Under the pieces are notes generated by a model. That model was not told where the DNA came from. It saw only the letters and a list, made by a program, of their open reading frames with translations, and ran no database searches. This document shows positions 39,531-48,590 of a stretch of 64,000 nucleotides of DNA, piece by piece. Position 1 is the first letter of the stretch. The number at the start of each line of letters is the position of its first letter. This DNA comes from Clostridium bovifaecis (lineage in GTDB: Bacteria > Bacillota > Clostridia > Clostridiales > Clostridiaceae), in NCBI GenBank assembly GCA_009738435.1, contig CP046522.1, positions 1,581,249 to 1,645,248 of the forward strand, read 5' to 3'. Both the position numbers and the translations under genes were made by a program.

Positions 39531-39752
39531 ATGGAAAAAGTATGCCCGGTATGTAATGAAATAAATGATATAAGATACAAGTGCAGGGAATGTGGAAGCG
39601 AAATGATAGATAAGGGAAGAAAGCAAGAGTATTTCAATGATTATAGTGCAGATGATCCTATTTATGATATTGGAGACTATTGTCTTCATCTTTTTAAATG
39701 CACTAAGTGTGATTTTATGGAGGATACTCTAATAAGAAAAGTAATGATGTAA
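39531..39752 (+). CDS. Small zinc-ribbon protein of unknown function
   Basis: A 73-residue protein with three CxxC pairs: CPVC at the start, CREC near residue 21 and CTKC near residue 61. The first two form an obvious zinc ribbon. The third may bind metal alone or in a dimer. A very good AGGAGGT ribosome site sits before the ATG. It is followed closely by a nucleotidyltransferase gene. I do not recognise a named family. Confidence 0.65.
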   Translation: MEKVCPVCNEINDIRYKCRECGSEMIDKGRKQEYFNDYSADDPIYDIGDYCLHLFKCTKCDFMEDTLIRKVMM

Positions 39753-39815
39753 AAAATAGAGTTGTATTTGATTTATCCTGTGTTTATAATAAAAATAATA
39801 ATAGGGGGGATTTTA

Positions 39816-40715
39816 GTGCTTAGTACTATTGCAAAATATCAAAAAGCTTTTAATTCATTAGTTGATAGGCTTAAGGCCAATGATTCTGTTCTTGCCGCTA
39901 TGGTATTTGGGAGTATTGTAACAGGAGATCTTTGGGAAGGGTCAGATATAGATTTATTTGTTATATCAAAAGATAATATAAAAGATATAAGAAATATATA
40001 TACTGAAGAAAAAGGTGTGCCGGTACACATAAAACTTATGAGTAAAGAAAGCTTATTGGAGCTGCACAAGGGAGAAGTAATTGGGGGATTTATTCATAGA
40101 GTATTTGTATCATCTAGGCTGGTGTTTTCTAAAGATGAGGAAGTTACAGCGCGATATGACTTAGGAAGATACTATCCAGATATAGACAGGGAAAAATGGA
40201 ATATGGTTTATTTAGGGGACTTAATAAAAAGTATTAGCGTGTGTAAAAAATATTTATATAACAATGGCATTTATATGGCATACAGTTATGCAGTAAGGTG
40301 CATTGAAGACTTTTCTAAGGTATACATAAATTCTTCTGGATATATGATAAGTAAAGATGTTATGACTATGGCTATAAATTTAAATGATGAGTTAAAAAAG
40401 CTTACAGATGATTTGTTCTTTGCATCAAAAGAAGAAACCTACGGAGTTATCCAAAACATCTTAGTTTTTATTGAAGAAACAATAGAAAAAAACTTAAAAA
40501 AGTATGTAAGCTTATTACTAGGTTATATGAAAGAAAAGGATTGTTTTTTAAGCTCAGAGGATATGAAAAAGGATGATTTTTTCAAAGGATTCAAAATAGA
40601 TTTTGAAGGAATTTTAAGTAAACTATGGGAAAAAGGCATTGTTAAAAAAGAAAGTAGAGAATATAAGGATGAGCTTAACAATCTACTATTTAGAGAAAAG
40701 GTATACTTTATTTAG
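39816..40715 (+). CDS. Nucleotidyltransferase-domain protein (Pol-beta/MNT superfamily)
   Basis: A 299-residue protein with the signature GS-x10-DxD (GSIVTGDLWEGSDIDLFVI) near residue 35, followed by an all-helical C-terminal half that resembles HEPN-like or substrate-binding helices. Members range from antibiotic nucleotidyltransferases to toxin-antitoxin pairs, and no particular substrate can be named. The start is GTG 39816, 5 bases after AGGGGGGA; upstream in-frame ATGs lack a ribosome site. Confidence 0.65.
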   Translation: MLSTIAKYQKAFNSLVDRLKANDSVLAAMVFGSIVTGDLWEGSDIDLFVISKDNIKDIRNIYTEEKGVPVHIKLMSKESLLELHKGEVIGGFIHRVFVSSRLVFSKDEEVTARYDLGRYYPDIDREKWNMVYLGDLIKSISVCKKYLYNNGIYMAYSYAVRCIEDFSKVYINSSGYMISKDVMTMAINLNDELKKLTDDLFFASKEETYGVIQNILVFIEETIEKNLKKYVSLLLGYMKEKDCFLSSEDMKKDDFFKGFKIDFEGILSKLWEKGIVKKESREYKDELNNLLFREKVYFI

Positions 40716-40720
40716 GATGT

Positions 40721-40770
40721 ATTTGGCATGCATATTTCCCAATTTAGAAATAAGTATGCCAAATTTATTT
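40721..40770 (+). terminator. Terminator after the nucleotidyltransferase gene
   Basis: ATTTGGCAT plus ATATTTC pairs with GAAATA plus ATGCCAAAT (about 40721-40738 with 40747-40764), followed by TTATTTT. Confidence 0.72.
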
Positions 40771-40791
40771 TAACTATAGAGGGATGAGTTT

Positions 40792-42195
40792 ATGGAGAAG
40801 TATAATATTGTATTTAATGAAGATACACCTAAATATCTACAGATTGCAAATCATATAAAAAAATTAATTTATATTAAAAAAGTTGCAGAAGGGGAAAAAC
40901 TACCATCTATTAGAGAATTATCTAGAATGCTGGGTGTAAATACTGTAACTATAGTTAATGCCTATAATAGATTAGAGCATGAAGGTGTAGCGATTAGGAA
41001 AATAGGAAGTGGAACCTATGCAAAAGAAAAAGAAGAGAACAGAAATTTATTAAAAGAATATTCCAATATCTACAAAAAAATAAATGGTGGAACTTTAAAA
41101 GACTACATAGATTTCACTGGGGAGACAACCTGCAGTGAATTCTTTCCAGTAGAAAATTTTAAAGAAGCTTTAAACAAGGTTTTAGATAGGGATGGAGCTG
41201 AAGCTTTTACATATCAAGATTCTCTAGGATATGATGGTTTAAGAAAAAGCATCAATAACCATTTTTGGGGAGGCAAGCTGGATAGTGAGAACATACTTAT
41301 TGTTTCTGGAGCTCAGCAAGGTATAGATATAGCAGCAAAGGCAATAATCAATGTTAATGACAATGTGTTAGTAGAAAAGCCTACATATAGTGGAGCTTTA
41401 AATGTTTTTAAAAGTAGAAGAGCAAATATTTTAGAAGTGGATATGCTTCAAGATGGTGTAGATGTAAATATGTTAAAAAAGCTACTTAAGAAAAACAAAG
41501 TCAAATGCTTTTATGTAATGAGCTATTTTCAAAACCCAACAGGAAGCACATATAGTATAGAAAAGAAAAAGGAAATATTAAATCTTGCAGAGGAATATGA
41601 TTTTTACATTATAGAGGATGACTATTTATCTGAACTAATATATGATGAAAATATTGAATATAAAAGTTTTAAAAGTCTGGATATATATGATAGAGTTATC
41701 TACATTAAGAGCTTCTCAAAGATTTTTCTCCCGGGTATAAGAATTGGGTACTTAGTTCCACCTATAAAGTTCAGTGAAGCTATGCAAAATTCCAAGGTGA
41801 ATACTGATATTACTACTTCGAGCTTAATGCAGAGAGCATTAGACCTATATATCAATGAGGGATATTGGAGAAAGCATATAAAACTATTAAACGAGGCCTA
41901 TAAAAGTAGATATCTGGTTATGGAAAAGTTTATAAAGAGTATACTGGAAACAAAGGTTGACTTTTACAGTCCTAGGGGAGGTCTGAACTTTTATTTAAGA
42001 ATATCAGATAAAATAGCTATGGATTCTATTGAATTGTTTAATAAATGTAAGAAATATAAAGTAATTATAACTCCAGGAGTGCTATTTTATAAAAACAGTA
42101 TGGATGGAGACAGGTATTTCAGACTGGGATTTTCTGTAGCTAATATTCCTGAAATTGAGAAGGGGATACAAATAATAAATAAATTGTTACAATAA
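40792..42195 (+). CDS. MocR/PdxR-type regulator (GntR DNA-binding plus aminotransferase domain)
   Basis: The first 75 residues are a GntR winged helix (KLPSIRELSRMLGVNTVTIVNAYNRLEHEG). The remainder is a fold-I aminotransferase-like domain with the PLP lysine in KSFSKIFLPGIRIGYL and YFQNPTG. MocR proteins usually sense PLP or amino compounds and regulate a neighbouring gene, but no PLP-synthesis gene is adjacent here. 467 residues, intact. Confidence 0.88.
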   Translation: MEKYNIVFNEDTPKYLQIANHIKKLIYIKKVAEGEKLPSIRELSRMLGVNTVTIVNAYNRLEHEGVAIRKIGSGTYAKEKEENRNLLKEYSNIYKKINGGTLKDYIDFTGETTCSEFFPVENFKEALNKVLDRDGAEAFTYQDSLGYDGLRKSINNHFWGGKLDSENILIVSGAQQGIDIAAKAIINVNDNVLVEKPTYSGALNVFKSRRANILEVDMLQDGVDVNMLKKLLKKNKVKCFYVMSYFQNPTGSTYSIEKKKEILNLAEEYDFYIIEDDYLSELIYDENIEYKSFKSLDIYDRVIYIKSFSKIFLPGIRIGYLVPPIKFSEAMQNSKVNTDITTSSLMQRALDLYINEGYWRKHIKLLNEAYKSRYLVMEKFIKSILETKVDFYSPRGGLNFYLRISDKIAMDSIELFNKCKKYKVIITPGVLFYKNSMDGDRYFRLGFSVANIPEIEKGIQIINKLLQ

Positions 42196-42199
42196 AAGG

Positions 42200-42871
42200 A
42201 TGAACAATGGCATGAAAAAGGGACTTGTGAAATTTGATTGGAATGAAATAGAGGATTATAGTGACGAGGATATCACCTATTTTTTATTTATGGAAGGTAA
42301 AAATATAGAAAGTATATGTAAAATAAGAAATATTGACAGGACGACTGTGCAAAACCATATAATAGAGGGGAAAATTAAATATAGGTTTTTAGCCAAAAGT
42401 AAAAACTCCCAAGAATTTTTTGAGGCTATAAAGAGTGCTGGTAAAAGAGATAAGATTGAAGTGCTAAACTCTCTAGACGAAACTAATAAAAAAAAGTTAA
42501 TACAATTCATTAGGGATAATTACACTGATATGTATCCTAAAGATAAAGAAGTAATGGTTTGGATATTGGGAGAATTAAGAGACATTGGGAGTTTGGACAT
42601 TCTAATCAAAGCATCTGTTCATAAGTTTGTAAATATAAGAAGAATGGCAGTATCCGCTATGGGAAAAATAGAAAGTGAAAAATGTGAAGTGGCTTTAATA
42701 AGGGCTTTGGAAGATGACAATTATCAGGTAGTGATGTATGCTATTAAAGCGCTAGAAAAAATCAAAAGCGTAAAGGCGAAAATGAAAATAGAGCATATAA
42801 AAAACACCACTAAAAAAGAATACTTAAAAGTAGCTTCTGAAAAGTACTTAGAGAATATAGCAAATAGTTGA
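42200..42871 (+). CDS. HEAT-repeat protein with an N-terminal HTH-like segment
   Basis: A 223-residue protein. Residues about 40-70 (CKIRNIDRTTVQNHIIEG) resemble a helix-turn-helix. Residues about 105-220 contain HEAT-like repeats (VWILGELRDIGSLDILIKA, VRRMAVSAMGKI-like, VVMYAIKALEKI). The start may be ATG 42200 or 42212; AAAAGG fits the second better. It follows the MocR gene by 4 bases, so they are co-transcribed. Function unknown. Confidence 0.65.
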   Translation: MNNGMKKGLVKFDWNEIEDYSDEDITYFLFMEGKNIESICKIRNIDRTTVQNHIIEGKIKYRFLAKSKNSQEFFEAIKSAGKRDKIEVLNSLDETNKKKLIQFIRDNYTDMYPKDKEVMVWILGELRDIGSLDILIKASVHKFVNIRRMAVSAMGKIESEKCEVALIRALEDDNYQVVMYAIKALEKIKSVKAKMKIEHIKNTTKKEYLKVASEKYLENIANS

Positions 42872-42910
42872 GCATTATAAAAAATACATAATTTGAAGGG
42901 GGGAAACTAT

Positions 42911-43555
42911 ATGAGCTATTTTACAATAAAAGATGAAGCTAGGGAAGAGTTTGAAGAGAGAAAATCTATTTTTATAGGATATGCAAAAAGGGTTCATAGT
43001 GAAGATGAAGCGAAAGAATTCGTATACAAAATAAAAGCTCAGCATAAAGATGCGACTCATAACGTATATGCATATATAGTTGGCGAGAATATGGGGATTC
43101 AAAGGTATAGTGATGATGGAGAGCCGCAGGGTACTGCAGGAGTTCCTGTATTAGAGGTTATAAAGAAGAATGAGGTCACTGATATTGCAGTAGTTGTAAC
43201 AAGATATTTTGGTGGGATTCTATTAGGAGCTGGAGGCTTGGTTCGCGCATATTCAAAAGGAGCAGCACTAGCTATAGATAGGGCCGGTATAGTAGAAAAA
43301 GTAGAAGGGGTGCCGCTTAATATAAAATTAGATTACGATCTATTAGGCAAGATTCAATATGTATGTACTCAAAACCTATGGCATATTGAAAATGTAGATT
43401 ATACAGATAAAGTAAACTTAACTATTTTAACTGAAATTGATAATATAGAGAAAGTAAAAGCTACAATCACTGAGGCAACTTCAGGAAAAGGAGAATTTAA
43501 AGAAGAAAAGAAAAAATATTATTTTAAAATGGGCAATAGGCTGTATGAGGAATAA
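42911..43555 (+). CDS. YigZ/IMPACT-family protein
   Basis: The 214-residue protein has the UPF0029 core: SIFIGYAKRVHSEDEAKEF, DATHNVYAYIVGEN, YSDDGEPQGTAGVPVLEVI and VTRYFGGILLGAGGLVRAYSKGA, then a ferredoxin-like C-terminal domain. The family is linked to translation control in eukaryotes; the bacterial role is unclear. The start is ATG 42911 behind GGGGGGAAA. Confidence 0.88.
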   Translation: MSYFTIKDEAREEFEERKSIFIGYAKRVHSEDEAKEFVYKIKAQHKDATHNVYAYIVGENMGIQRYSDDGEPQGTAGVPVLEVIKKNEVTDIAVVVTRYFGGILLGAGGLVRAYSKGAALAIDRAGIVEKVEGVPLNIKLDYDLLGKIQYVCTQNLWHIENVDYTDKVNLTILTEIDNIEKVKATITEATSGKGEFKEEKKKYYFKMGNRLYEE

Positions 43556-43569
43556 TACAAAACAAAGAT

Positions 43570-43599
43570 TTGAAATGAAATTATTGTTTGTGATATAAT
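43570..43599 (+). promoter_or_regulatory. Promoter upstream of yebC
   Basis: TTGAAA (43570-43575) and TATAAT (43594-43599) are 18 bases apart, and TG stands one base before the -10, giving an extended -10. Confidence 0.65.
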
Positions 43600-43683
43600 A
43601 TTAAGCGGCTGTCAAACGATAGATTTATTATAATACATATATTTTTATTGAAAATATTATATAACCAGTTAGGGGGAATTTTT

Positions 43684-44424
43684 ATGTCAGGACATTCAAA
43701 GTGGCATAATATACAAGCTAAAAAAGGCAAAAATGATGCTAAAAAAGGTAAGATATTTACTAAAATAGGTAGAGAAATTATATTGGCAGCAAGAGATGGT
43801 GGGTCTAATCCAGAAACGAACTCTAAGCTAAGAGATGTCATTGCAAAGGCAAAAGCTGCTAATATGCCGAATGATACAGTTGAAAGAGCTATTAAAAAAG
43901 GTGCAGGAGAACTTGAGGGAATAAATTATGAGGAAATAGTTTATGAAGGATACGCACCTGGCGGAGTAGCAGTTATGGTTAAGTTTCTAACGGATAACAG
44001 AAATAGAAGTGCTGCAAGTGCAAGACATATTTTTGATAAATACGGTGGAAACTTAGGAGCAAATGGCTGTGTATCGTATATGTTCCAAAGAAAAGGTCAA
44101 ATAGTGATTGAAAGAACTGAGGAAATTGATGAAGATGAATTAATGATGCAAGCTTTAGAAGCGGGAGCAGAGGATTTCAATGCTGAAGAAGAAGTGTTTG
44201 AAATTGTAACAGACCCTGCAGACTTTTCATCTGTTCGTGAGGAACTTGAAAGACTGGGCTATAGCTTTATAGAAGCAGATTTAACAATGATACCAGATGT
44301 TATGACAGCAGTAGACATGGAAACAGCACCACAAACTCAAAAGCTTTTAGATATGCTTGAAGATGATGACGATGTTCAAGACGTTTATCACAACGCTGAA
44401 TTCCCAGAAGAGTGGGAAGGATAA
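43684..44424 (+). CDS. YebC/PmpR-family protein
   Basis: The 246-residue protein has the invariant start [21 protein letters not shown] and [26 protein letters not shown]. The family was long called a transcriptional regulator and is now also linked to relief of ribosome stalling at proline runs. The start is ATG 43684 with AGGGGGAA. It is intact, with its own promoter and a strong terminator. Confidence 0.94.
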   Translation: MSGHSKWHNIQAKKGKNDAKKGKIFTKIGREIILAARDGGSNPETNSKLRDVIAKAKAANMPNDTVERAIKKGAGELEGINYEEIVYEGYAPGGVAVMVKFLTDNRNRSAASARHIFDKYGGNLGANGCVSYMFQRKGQIVIERTEEIDEDELMMQALEAGAEDFNAEEEVFEIVTDPADFSSVREELERLGYSFIEADLTMIPDVMTAVDMETAPQTQKLLDMLEDDDDVQDVYHNAEFPEEWEG

Positions 44425-44448
44425 AAAGTGCTCTTATCATATGGCTAT

Positions 44449-44492
44449 AAAAAATGCCACGAAAACAAACCTTTGTTTTCGTGGCATTTTTT
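44449..44492. terminator. Bidirectional terminator between yebC and the YjiH gene
   Basis: Perfect 21-base arms (44449-44469 with 44472-44492) have a 2-base loop and A6/T6 ends. It serves both convergent genes. Confidence 0.92.
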
Positions 44493-44495
44493 ATA

Positions 44496-45869
44496 TTAAA
44501 ATAACAAATGAGCAATTAAAGTTATAATTGGAAGAGTTATTAAGGTTCTTTCTATGAAAAGTATGAACAACTCTTTAAAATTAACAGGTATTTTGGATCC
44601 AATTAAAAGACCACCTACTTCAGACATATAAATAAGCTGAGTTACTGATACAGCTGCTATTACAAAACGAGTAAGTTCACTTTTAATGCTGCCAGCAGCA
44701 ATTACAGAAGGAAGGAACATATCTGCAAAGCCAACTACTAGCGTGGAGGCAGCAGCAGAAGCTTCAGGAAGTCTTAAAGCCTTAAGCAATGGAATAAAAG
44801 GCATTCCAAGCAAGTTAAATAAAGGAGTATATTCTGCTACCATTAAAGCTAATGTGCCTAAAGCCATAACTATTGGAGTAACTCCAAGCCACATATCAAA
44901 AACGTTCTTTAATCCATCCATAAAAAAATTATTTATATCAGTATTTTGTTCAGCTCTATCTATAGCTTGTGTAAGTCCCCAACTTAGAGAAGAGTGTCCC
45001 TCAGGTATTATTTCACTTGTAGCTTTTTTATCATTATTATAATAGGTATCAGGTTTCTTAGAAAGAGGCGGTATTCTTGGAATAATAAATGCAGCTATTA
45101 TGCCTGATAGAGTTACTGTAAGATAAAACGGTACAAACATATGTCCAAGCCCAACTTGAGAAATAACTACTAAAGAAAAAGTTATAGATACTGCTGAAAA
45201 AGAAGTACCTATTATAGAGGCTTCTCTAGCTGAATAATAGCCATCTTCATATTGTTTACTTGTTAAAAGCACCCCTATAGTTCCATCTCCAAGCCAAGAG
45301 GCAATACAGTCTACTGATGAACGGCCAGGTAAATTGAAAACAGGCCTCATAATCTTGGTAAGCAATGTGCCGAAAAATTCAAGTAAGCCAAAGTCTAATA
45401 TTAAAGGTAGAAGCAAACCTGCAAATAAGAATACTGCAAACAATATGGGAAGTAAATTATATAATAAAAGACCTCCGGTATTTTCAGAATATATAGTTTC
45501 AGTTCCTATCTTAAAGAAAGTAGATATTACTATGAGCATACCTATTATTCTAGTTAAAAACCAAATAGGAGTTACATCAAAAAGCCTTTTAAGATAGTCA
45601 CTGTTTATTATAAATTTAGGCTTCAATAATTTTGTTACTATAGTAATAAAAGATGAAGCTGTTATCAGAATTGTCATTATTAGTGGTAAGTATCCTTCTA
45701 ATAAACTTTGAACTTTTTTAGAAAAAAATGCAACAGGTATGGTGATTTCTCCACCAAGTGAGATTGGTGTCATAAAAAGCAATATACCTATTAAAGATGG
45801 TATAAAAAATTTGAGGTAATTTTTAAGAGAATATTTTTTTATTCCTTTATCTTTTGTTATTTCTACCAT
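44496..45869 (-). CDS. YjiH-family membrane protein (nucleoside-recognition/Gate domain)
   Basis: A 457-residue polytopic protein with about ten hydrophobic segments, including GDGTIGVLLTSKQYEDGYYSAREASIIGTSFSAVS and FADMFLPSVIAAGSI in the two Gate-type halves. YjiH proteins are probably transporters of unknown substrate. RBS AAGGAGG precedes ATG 45869. It is intact and monocistronic. Confidence 0.85.
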   Translation of the reverse strand: MVEITKDKGIKKYSLKNYLKFFIPSLIGILLFMTPISLGGEITIPVAFFSKKVQSLLEGYLPLIMTILITASSFITIVTKLLKPKFIINSDYLKRLFDVTPIWFLTRIIGMLIVISTFFKIGTETIYSENTGGLLLYNLLPILFAVFLFAGLLLPLILDFGLLEFFGTLLTKIMRPVFNLPGRSSVDCIASWLGDGTIGVLLTSKQYEDGYYSAREASIIGTSFSAVSITFSLVVISQVGLGHMFVPFYLTVTLSGIIAAFIIPRIPPLSKKPDTYYNNDKKATSEIIPEGHSSLSWGLTQAIDRAEQNTDINNFFMDGLKNVFDMWLGVTPIVMALGTLALMVAEYTPLFNLLGMPFIPLLKALRLPEASAAASTLVVGFADMFLPSVIAAGSIKSELTRFVIAAVSVTQLIYMSEVGGLLIGSKIPVNFKELFILFIERTLITLPIITLIAHLLF

Positions 45870-45920
45870 GGTTTCCTCCTTAGTTTAAATTCGTATAATA
45901 ATTTATAAGTTAGCGCTATA

Positions 45921-45949
45921 TTTATACAGCGATATTTATATTAATACAA
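45921..45949 (-). promoter_or_regulatory. Candidate promoter of the YjiH gene
   Basis: On the minus strand TTGTAT and TATAAA are 17 bases apart, about 50 bases before the start codon. The match is moderate in AT-rich sequence. Confidence 0.4.
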
Positions 45950-46103
45950 AACTTTTAGTTTTACAATAATTTTAACTCAAGTTTTTGTAATATAAATTTA
46001 GGAAATAAGGAATTATTAGCTTAAAATATAGTGTTCTTAAAATATAGTCTTCTTATAATGCATTTATTTTCTAAACAAATACTATATATTAAGGAAAAAG
46101 GTA

Positions 46104-46251
46104 GTGAAGGTGGAGTCTAATCAAAGCAAAAATAAAATAATGTTGATATAGACTGGAAGAAATTAAAGATATATCCGAATCTGATGAAACAAAATTAAGA
46201 GAAGTGCAAACGCCAGTAGTTCCGCCATTTGGATTTGTTGCTTATAAATAA
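46104..46251 (+). CDS. Possible small protein of about 48 residues (frame-broken as read)
   Basis: From GTG 46104 (or 46110) with AAGGAAAAAGG upstream, a frame reads ESNQSKNKIMLI and then stops. Restoring one TA in the tract at 46145-46151 continues it as YRLEEIKDISESDETKLRE and ends VVPPFGFVAYK at TAA 46249-46251, directly before a terminator. The coding look, RBS and terminator support a gene; the repair is inferred. No family is recognised. The rest of the interval 45950-46103 shows nothing. Confidence 0.4.
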
Positions 46252-46275
46252 AAGTCACCTTTTGGTGACTTTTAT
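46251..46275. terminator. Bidirectional terminator
   Basis: AAAGTCACC pairs with GGTGACTTT at 46251-46272, with A- and T-runs on the flanks, between the small ORF and the convergent DUF4190 gene. Confidence 0.75.
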
Positions 46276-46548
46276 TTAGCTTATGGTACTAATTAGTGCG
46301 CCACAGGCAATAAGTGTAAGCACAAACAGAGCAACGATTATTACGCCTAGGATTAATCCAGCTTTAGCCATGCCGGTACCAGATAATTCACCATTTGAAT
46401 TTGCAATCTTATTTTTTCCTATGATTCCGAAAATAATAGCTAATATTCCACAAAGTATTCCAAGAAAATTTAAACCGGGGACGAAGGTAAAAACTAAGCC
46501 GATTATTCCTAAAATCATTGAGGCTATTGATAATCCGTCATTTTTCAT
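46276..46548 (-). CDS. DUF4190-like small membrane protein
   Basis: A 90-residue protein with two to three hydrophobic segments in the DUF4190 pattern: SIASMILGIIGLVF, GLNFLGILCGILAIIFGIIG and GMAKAGLILGVIIVALFV. The start is ATG 46548 with AGGAGGT upstream, not the ATG 36 bases earlier. Role unknown. Confidence 0.75.
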   Translation of the reverse strand: MKNDGLSIASMILGIIGLVFTFVPGLNFLGILCGILAIIFGIIGKNKIANSNGELSGTGMAKAGLILGVIIVALFVLTLIACGALISTIS

Positions 46549-46704
46549 TGAAAGACCTCCTGTATAATAAATGATTATATACATAATATTTATATTTTTG
46601 TAGCTAAAAAATTAGAATTTTTATTAAAAAAATAATAGGTGTTACAAGTTTAAAAGTAAATTCATAGTATATAAGAGTAGTATACTTTAGGAGGTAATTT
46701 TTCA

Positions 46705-47571
46705 ATGGCATATGTAAGAAACTACATGGAAAACAATATGGGACAACACGCTATGATGGATTTTCATAAGGAAGCCTTAAGGGACGCTCTAGAACTAGTT
46801 AAAAAAGCTGTATCAGGAGAAAAAGAAGATGAAATGTTTTACGACTATTTAATTGGCATGGCGCCAACAAAAGAGGAAAAGGAAATAATTAGATCAATAA
46901 GAGATGATGAAAGAAAACATAATACTATGTTTAGAAGGATATATAAGGACTTTACGGGAAGGGATATTCCTACAGAGGATCTAGAAGAATTTGAAAAGCC
47001 TAAATCCTATATTGAGGGCATTAAAAAAGCTTTGTTTGGAGAATTAAAAGCAGTAGAAACCTATAGAAAAATAAGACAAGGACTTCCATATACCCTATAT
47101 AGAGATATGTTATTTGAGATTATAACAGATGAAATAAAACATGGCATAAAATACAACTATATACTTTACTTAAATTCCCTACCTAAAAAATATGCACATT
47201 GCAAAGATAATAAAGAGCACAAAGAACACAAAGAACACATGAAAAAGAGAATTTCAGAAAAAGTAAATAATATAAGCACATCTATTACTGAAGTAAGCGG
47301 AAATGCTCTAAACCGAGCAAAAGAGAAATTTAAAGAAGAAAATATATTAGAAGAAGTAATTATTCCTGGAATAATGTTAGGCATAAAAAATACTTATTTA
47401 GTAAAGAATGATGAAGAAGGAACTAGAGATAGAGTGAATATTAAAGAGGACGTACTAGTAAACTATTTAGGAGAACTTACTGAAATGGCTTTAAAAAAGC
47501 TTAAAGAAAAAGTAGATATAGAAGGACTTGTTCAGCAGTACGTGATTCCGCAACTTATAGAAACAGAATAA
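46705..47571 (+). CDS. Ferritin-like (rubrerythrin-type) protein with a C-terminal extension
   Basis: A 288-residue protein. The first about 160 residues form a four-helix ferritin-like domain with paired metal-site motifs: FHKEALRDALELV with E-x2-H-like RDDERKHNTMF, and GELKAVETYRKI with TDEIKHGIKY. A charged linker carries the tandem KEHKEHKEH (a 9-base repeat near 47210-47240), and about 100 further residues of unknown fold follow. A peroxide or oxygen defence role is possible. RBS AGGAGGT. The stop codon touches repeat copy B. Confidence 0.65.
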   Translation: MAYVRNYMENNMGQHAMMDFHKEALRDALELVKKAVSGEKEDEMFYDYLIGMAPTKEEKEIIRSIRDDERKHNTMFRRIYKDFTGRDIPTEDLEEFEKPKSYIEGIKKALFGELKAVETYRKIRQGLPYTLYRDMLFEIITDEIKHGIKYNYILYLNSLPKKYAHCKDNKEHKEHKEHMKKRISEKVNNISTSITEVSGNALNRAKEKFKEENILEEVIIPGIMLGIKNTYLVKNDEEGTRDRVNIKEDVLVNYLGELTEMALKKLKEKVDIEGLVQQYVIPQLIETE

Positions 47572-47891
47572 CATAAGAAAAATGCGACGCATTTTTCTTA
47601 TGTTAGAGGCTAAAGCCGTTAGGCGCTAAAGCGTTAGGTTAGAAGTTAGAGAGGTAGAAAATAAGCGGAAAGTATATAGTTGAAAGTGTAAAATCTCTTA
47701 ACATTTGGTGCCAGGCACCGAATGTTAAGATTGGATTTATAATTAAGCTCTGCTTAATTATTTCCTTCACTTTACTCTTTACACTTTCAATTTTAAACTA
47801 GACTATGCCTTCTAACATTCCTAACTACGGCTTCGCCATCTAACTAGTGCTACGCGCTCTAACCTGAAATATTTTGTGTCGCAAAATATTC
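47570..47891. repeat. Palindromic element, copy B (about 322 bases), inverted relative to copy A
   Basis: It begins within the stop codon of the ferritin-like gene with a palindrome of core ATGCGACGCAT (47570-47603) and ends with one of core TTTTGTGTCGCAAAA (47866-47891). Bases 47652-47790 are identical to the reverse complement of copy A. Differences outside are single substitutions, a 14-base extra hairpin unit GCGCTAAAGCGTTA near 47623-47636, and a 5-base deletion near the other end. It fills most of the 377-base gap to the next gene, and no ORF is seen. Confidence 0.85.
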
Positions 47892-47948
47892 CTAGTGTGA
47901 ATAAACACTTTAAAGTTTGGCCATAATATCCAATAAAGGAGTGATATT

Positions 47949-48590
47949 ATGGAAAACAAGAAATTATTTTCTTTAGGATTTATCATTTTACTAATACTTA
48001 CTTTCACAGTAGGATATTATATAGGAAAAAATAATGGGAAGAGCTCAACAAATATTTCTGAGAACAAGTATGAAGGATTAACTGTTGACGTAAACGGTGA
48101 AAAAATATATGATAAAGAAGCTTTAAAAGAACAAGTTAATAAAGGTGCTGAAGTTCTATTTGAAGTTGAGTGTAATAAGGATGGTAAATTTATTGTAGAG
48201 AGAAGTAAGGCCGCTGAAGAAGAAGGGGTTGTAGGTAAAAAAGGAATCGATTTAGAGGAAATGTATAAAAAACATGGATACAAACTTAAGAGTATTGATG
48301 ATGCAAAAATAGAAATGATTAGACAGCCTGTAAGTTATAAGCCTAATATGTATGTGCTCTTATCAGAAAACAATGAAATAGTAATAGCTAAAAGTGATGC
48401 TAACGGAAGCATATTTGATAAGGATGGGAATATTATAAACAAAGAAGGTACAGGGACAAATATCAATAGTTTAAGGGAGAAAGATATATCTAATATAATA
48501 AAGGGAGATATATCTATGCAGTTTGAAAGTATCGAAAAACTTAATGATGGTATAAAGGATTTTGATATAAAATATGAAATGCCTGAATAA
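47949..48590 (+). CDS. Hypothetical membrane-anchored protein
   Basis: A 213-residue protein with one N-terminal hydrophobic helix (residues about 7-24, LGFIILLILTFTVGYYIG), then a Ser/Asn stretch and a mixed charged domain that should lie outside the membrane. I recognise no domain. RBS AAGGAGTG precedes the ATG. It stands alone between repeat B and ruvA. Confidence 0.6.
   Translation: MENKKLFSLGFIILLILTFTVGYYIGKNNGKSSTNISENKYEGLTVDVNGEKIYDKEALKEQVNKGAEVLFEVECNKDGKFIVERSKAAEEEGVVGKKGIDLEEMYKKHGYKLKSIDDAKIEMIRQPVSYKPNMYVLLSENNEIVIAKSDANGSIFDKDGNIINKEGTGTNINSLREKDISNIIKGDISMQFESIEKLNDGIKDFDIKYEMPE

Noticed and set aside
44686-45597. Plus-strand open frames opposite the YjiH gene
   Set aside because: They lie entirely antisense to an intact, clearly recognised membrane protein gene and lack ribosome sites; they are shadows of its codon pattern.
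47205-47240. Tandem 9-base repeat considered as a start of a CRISPR or minisatellite array
   Set aside because: Only about three in-frame units occur inside a coding region, with no spacers.
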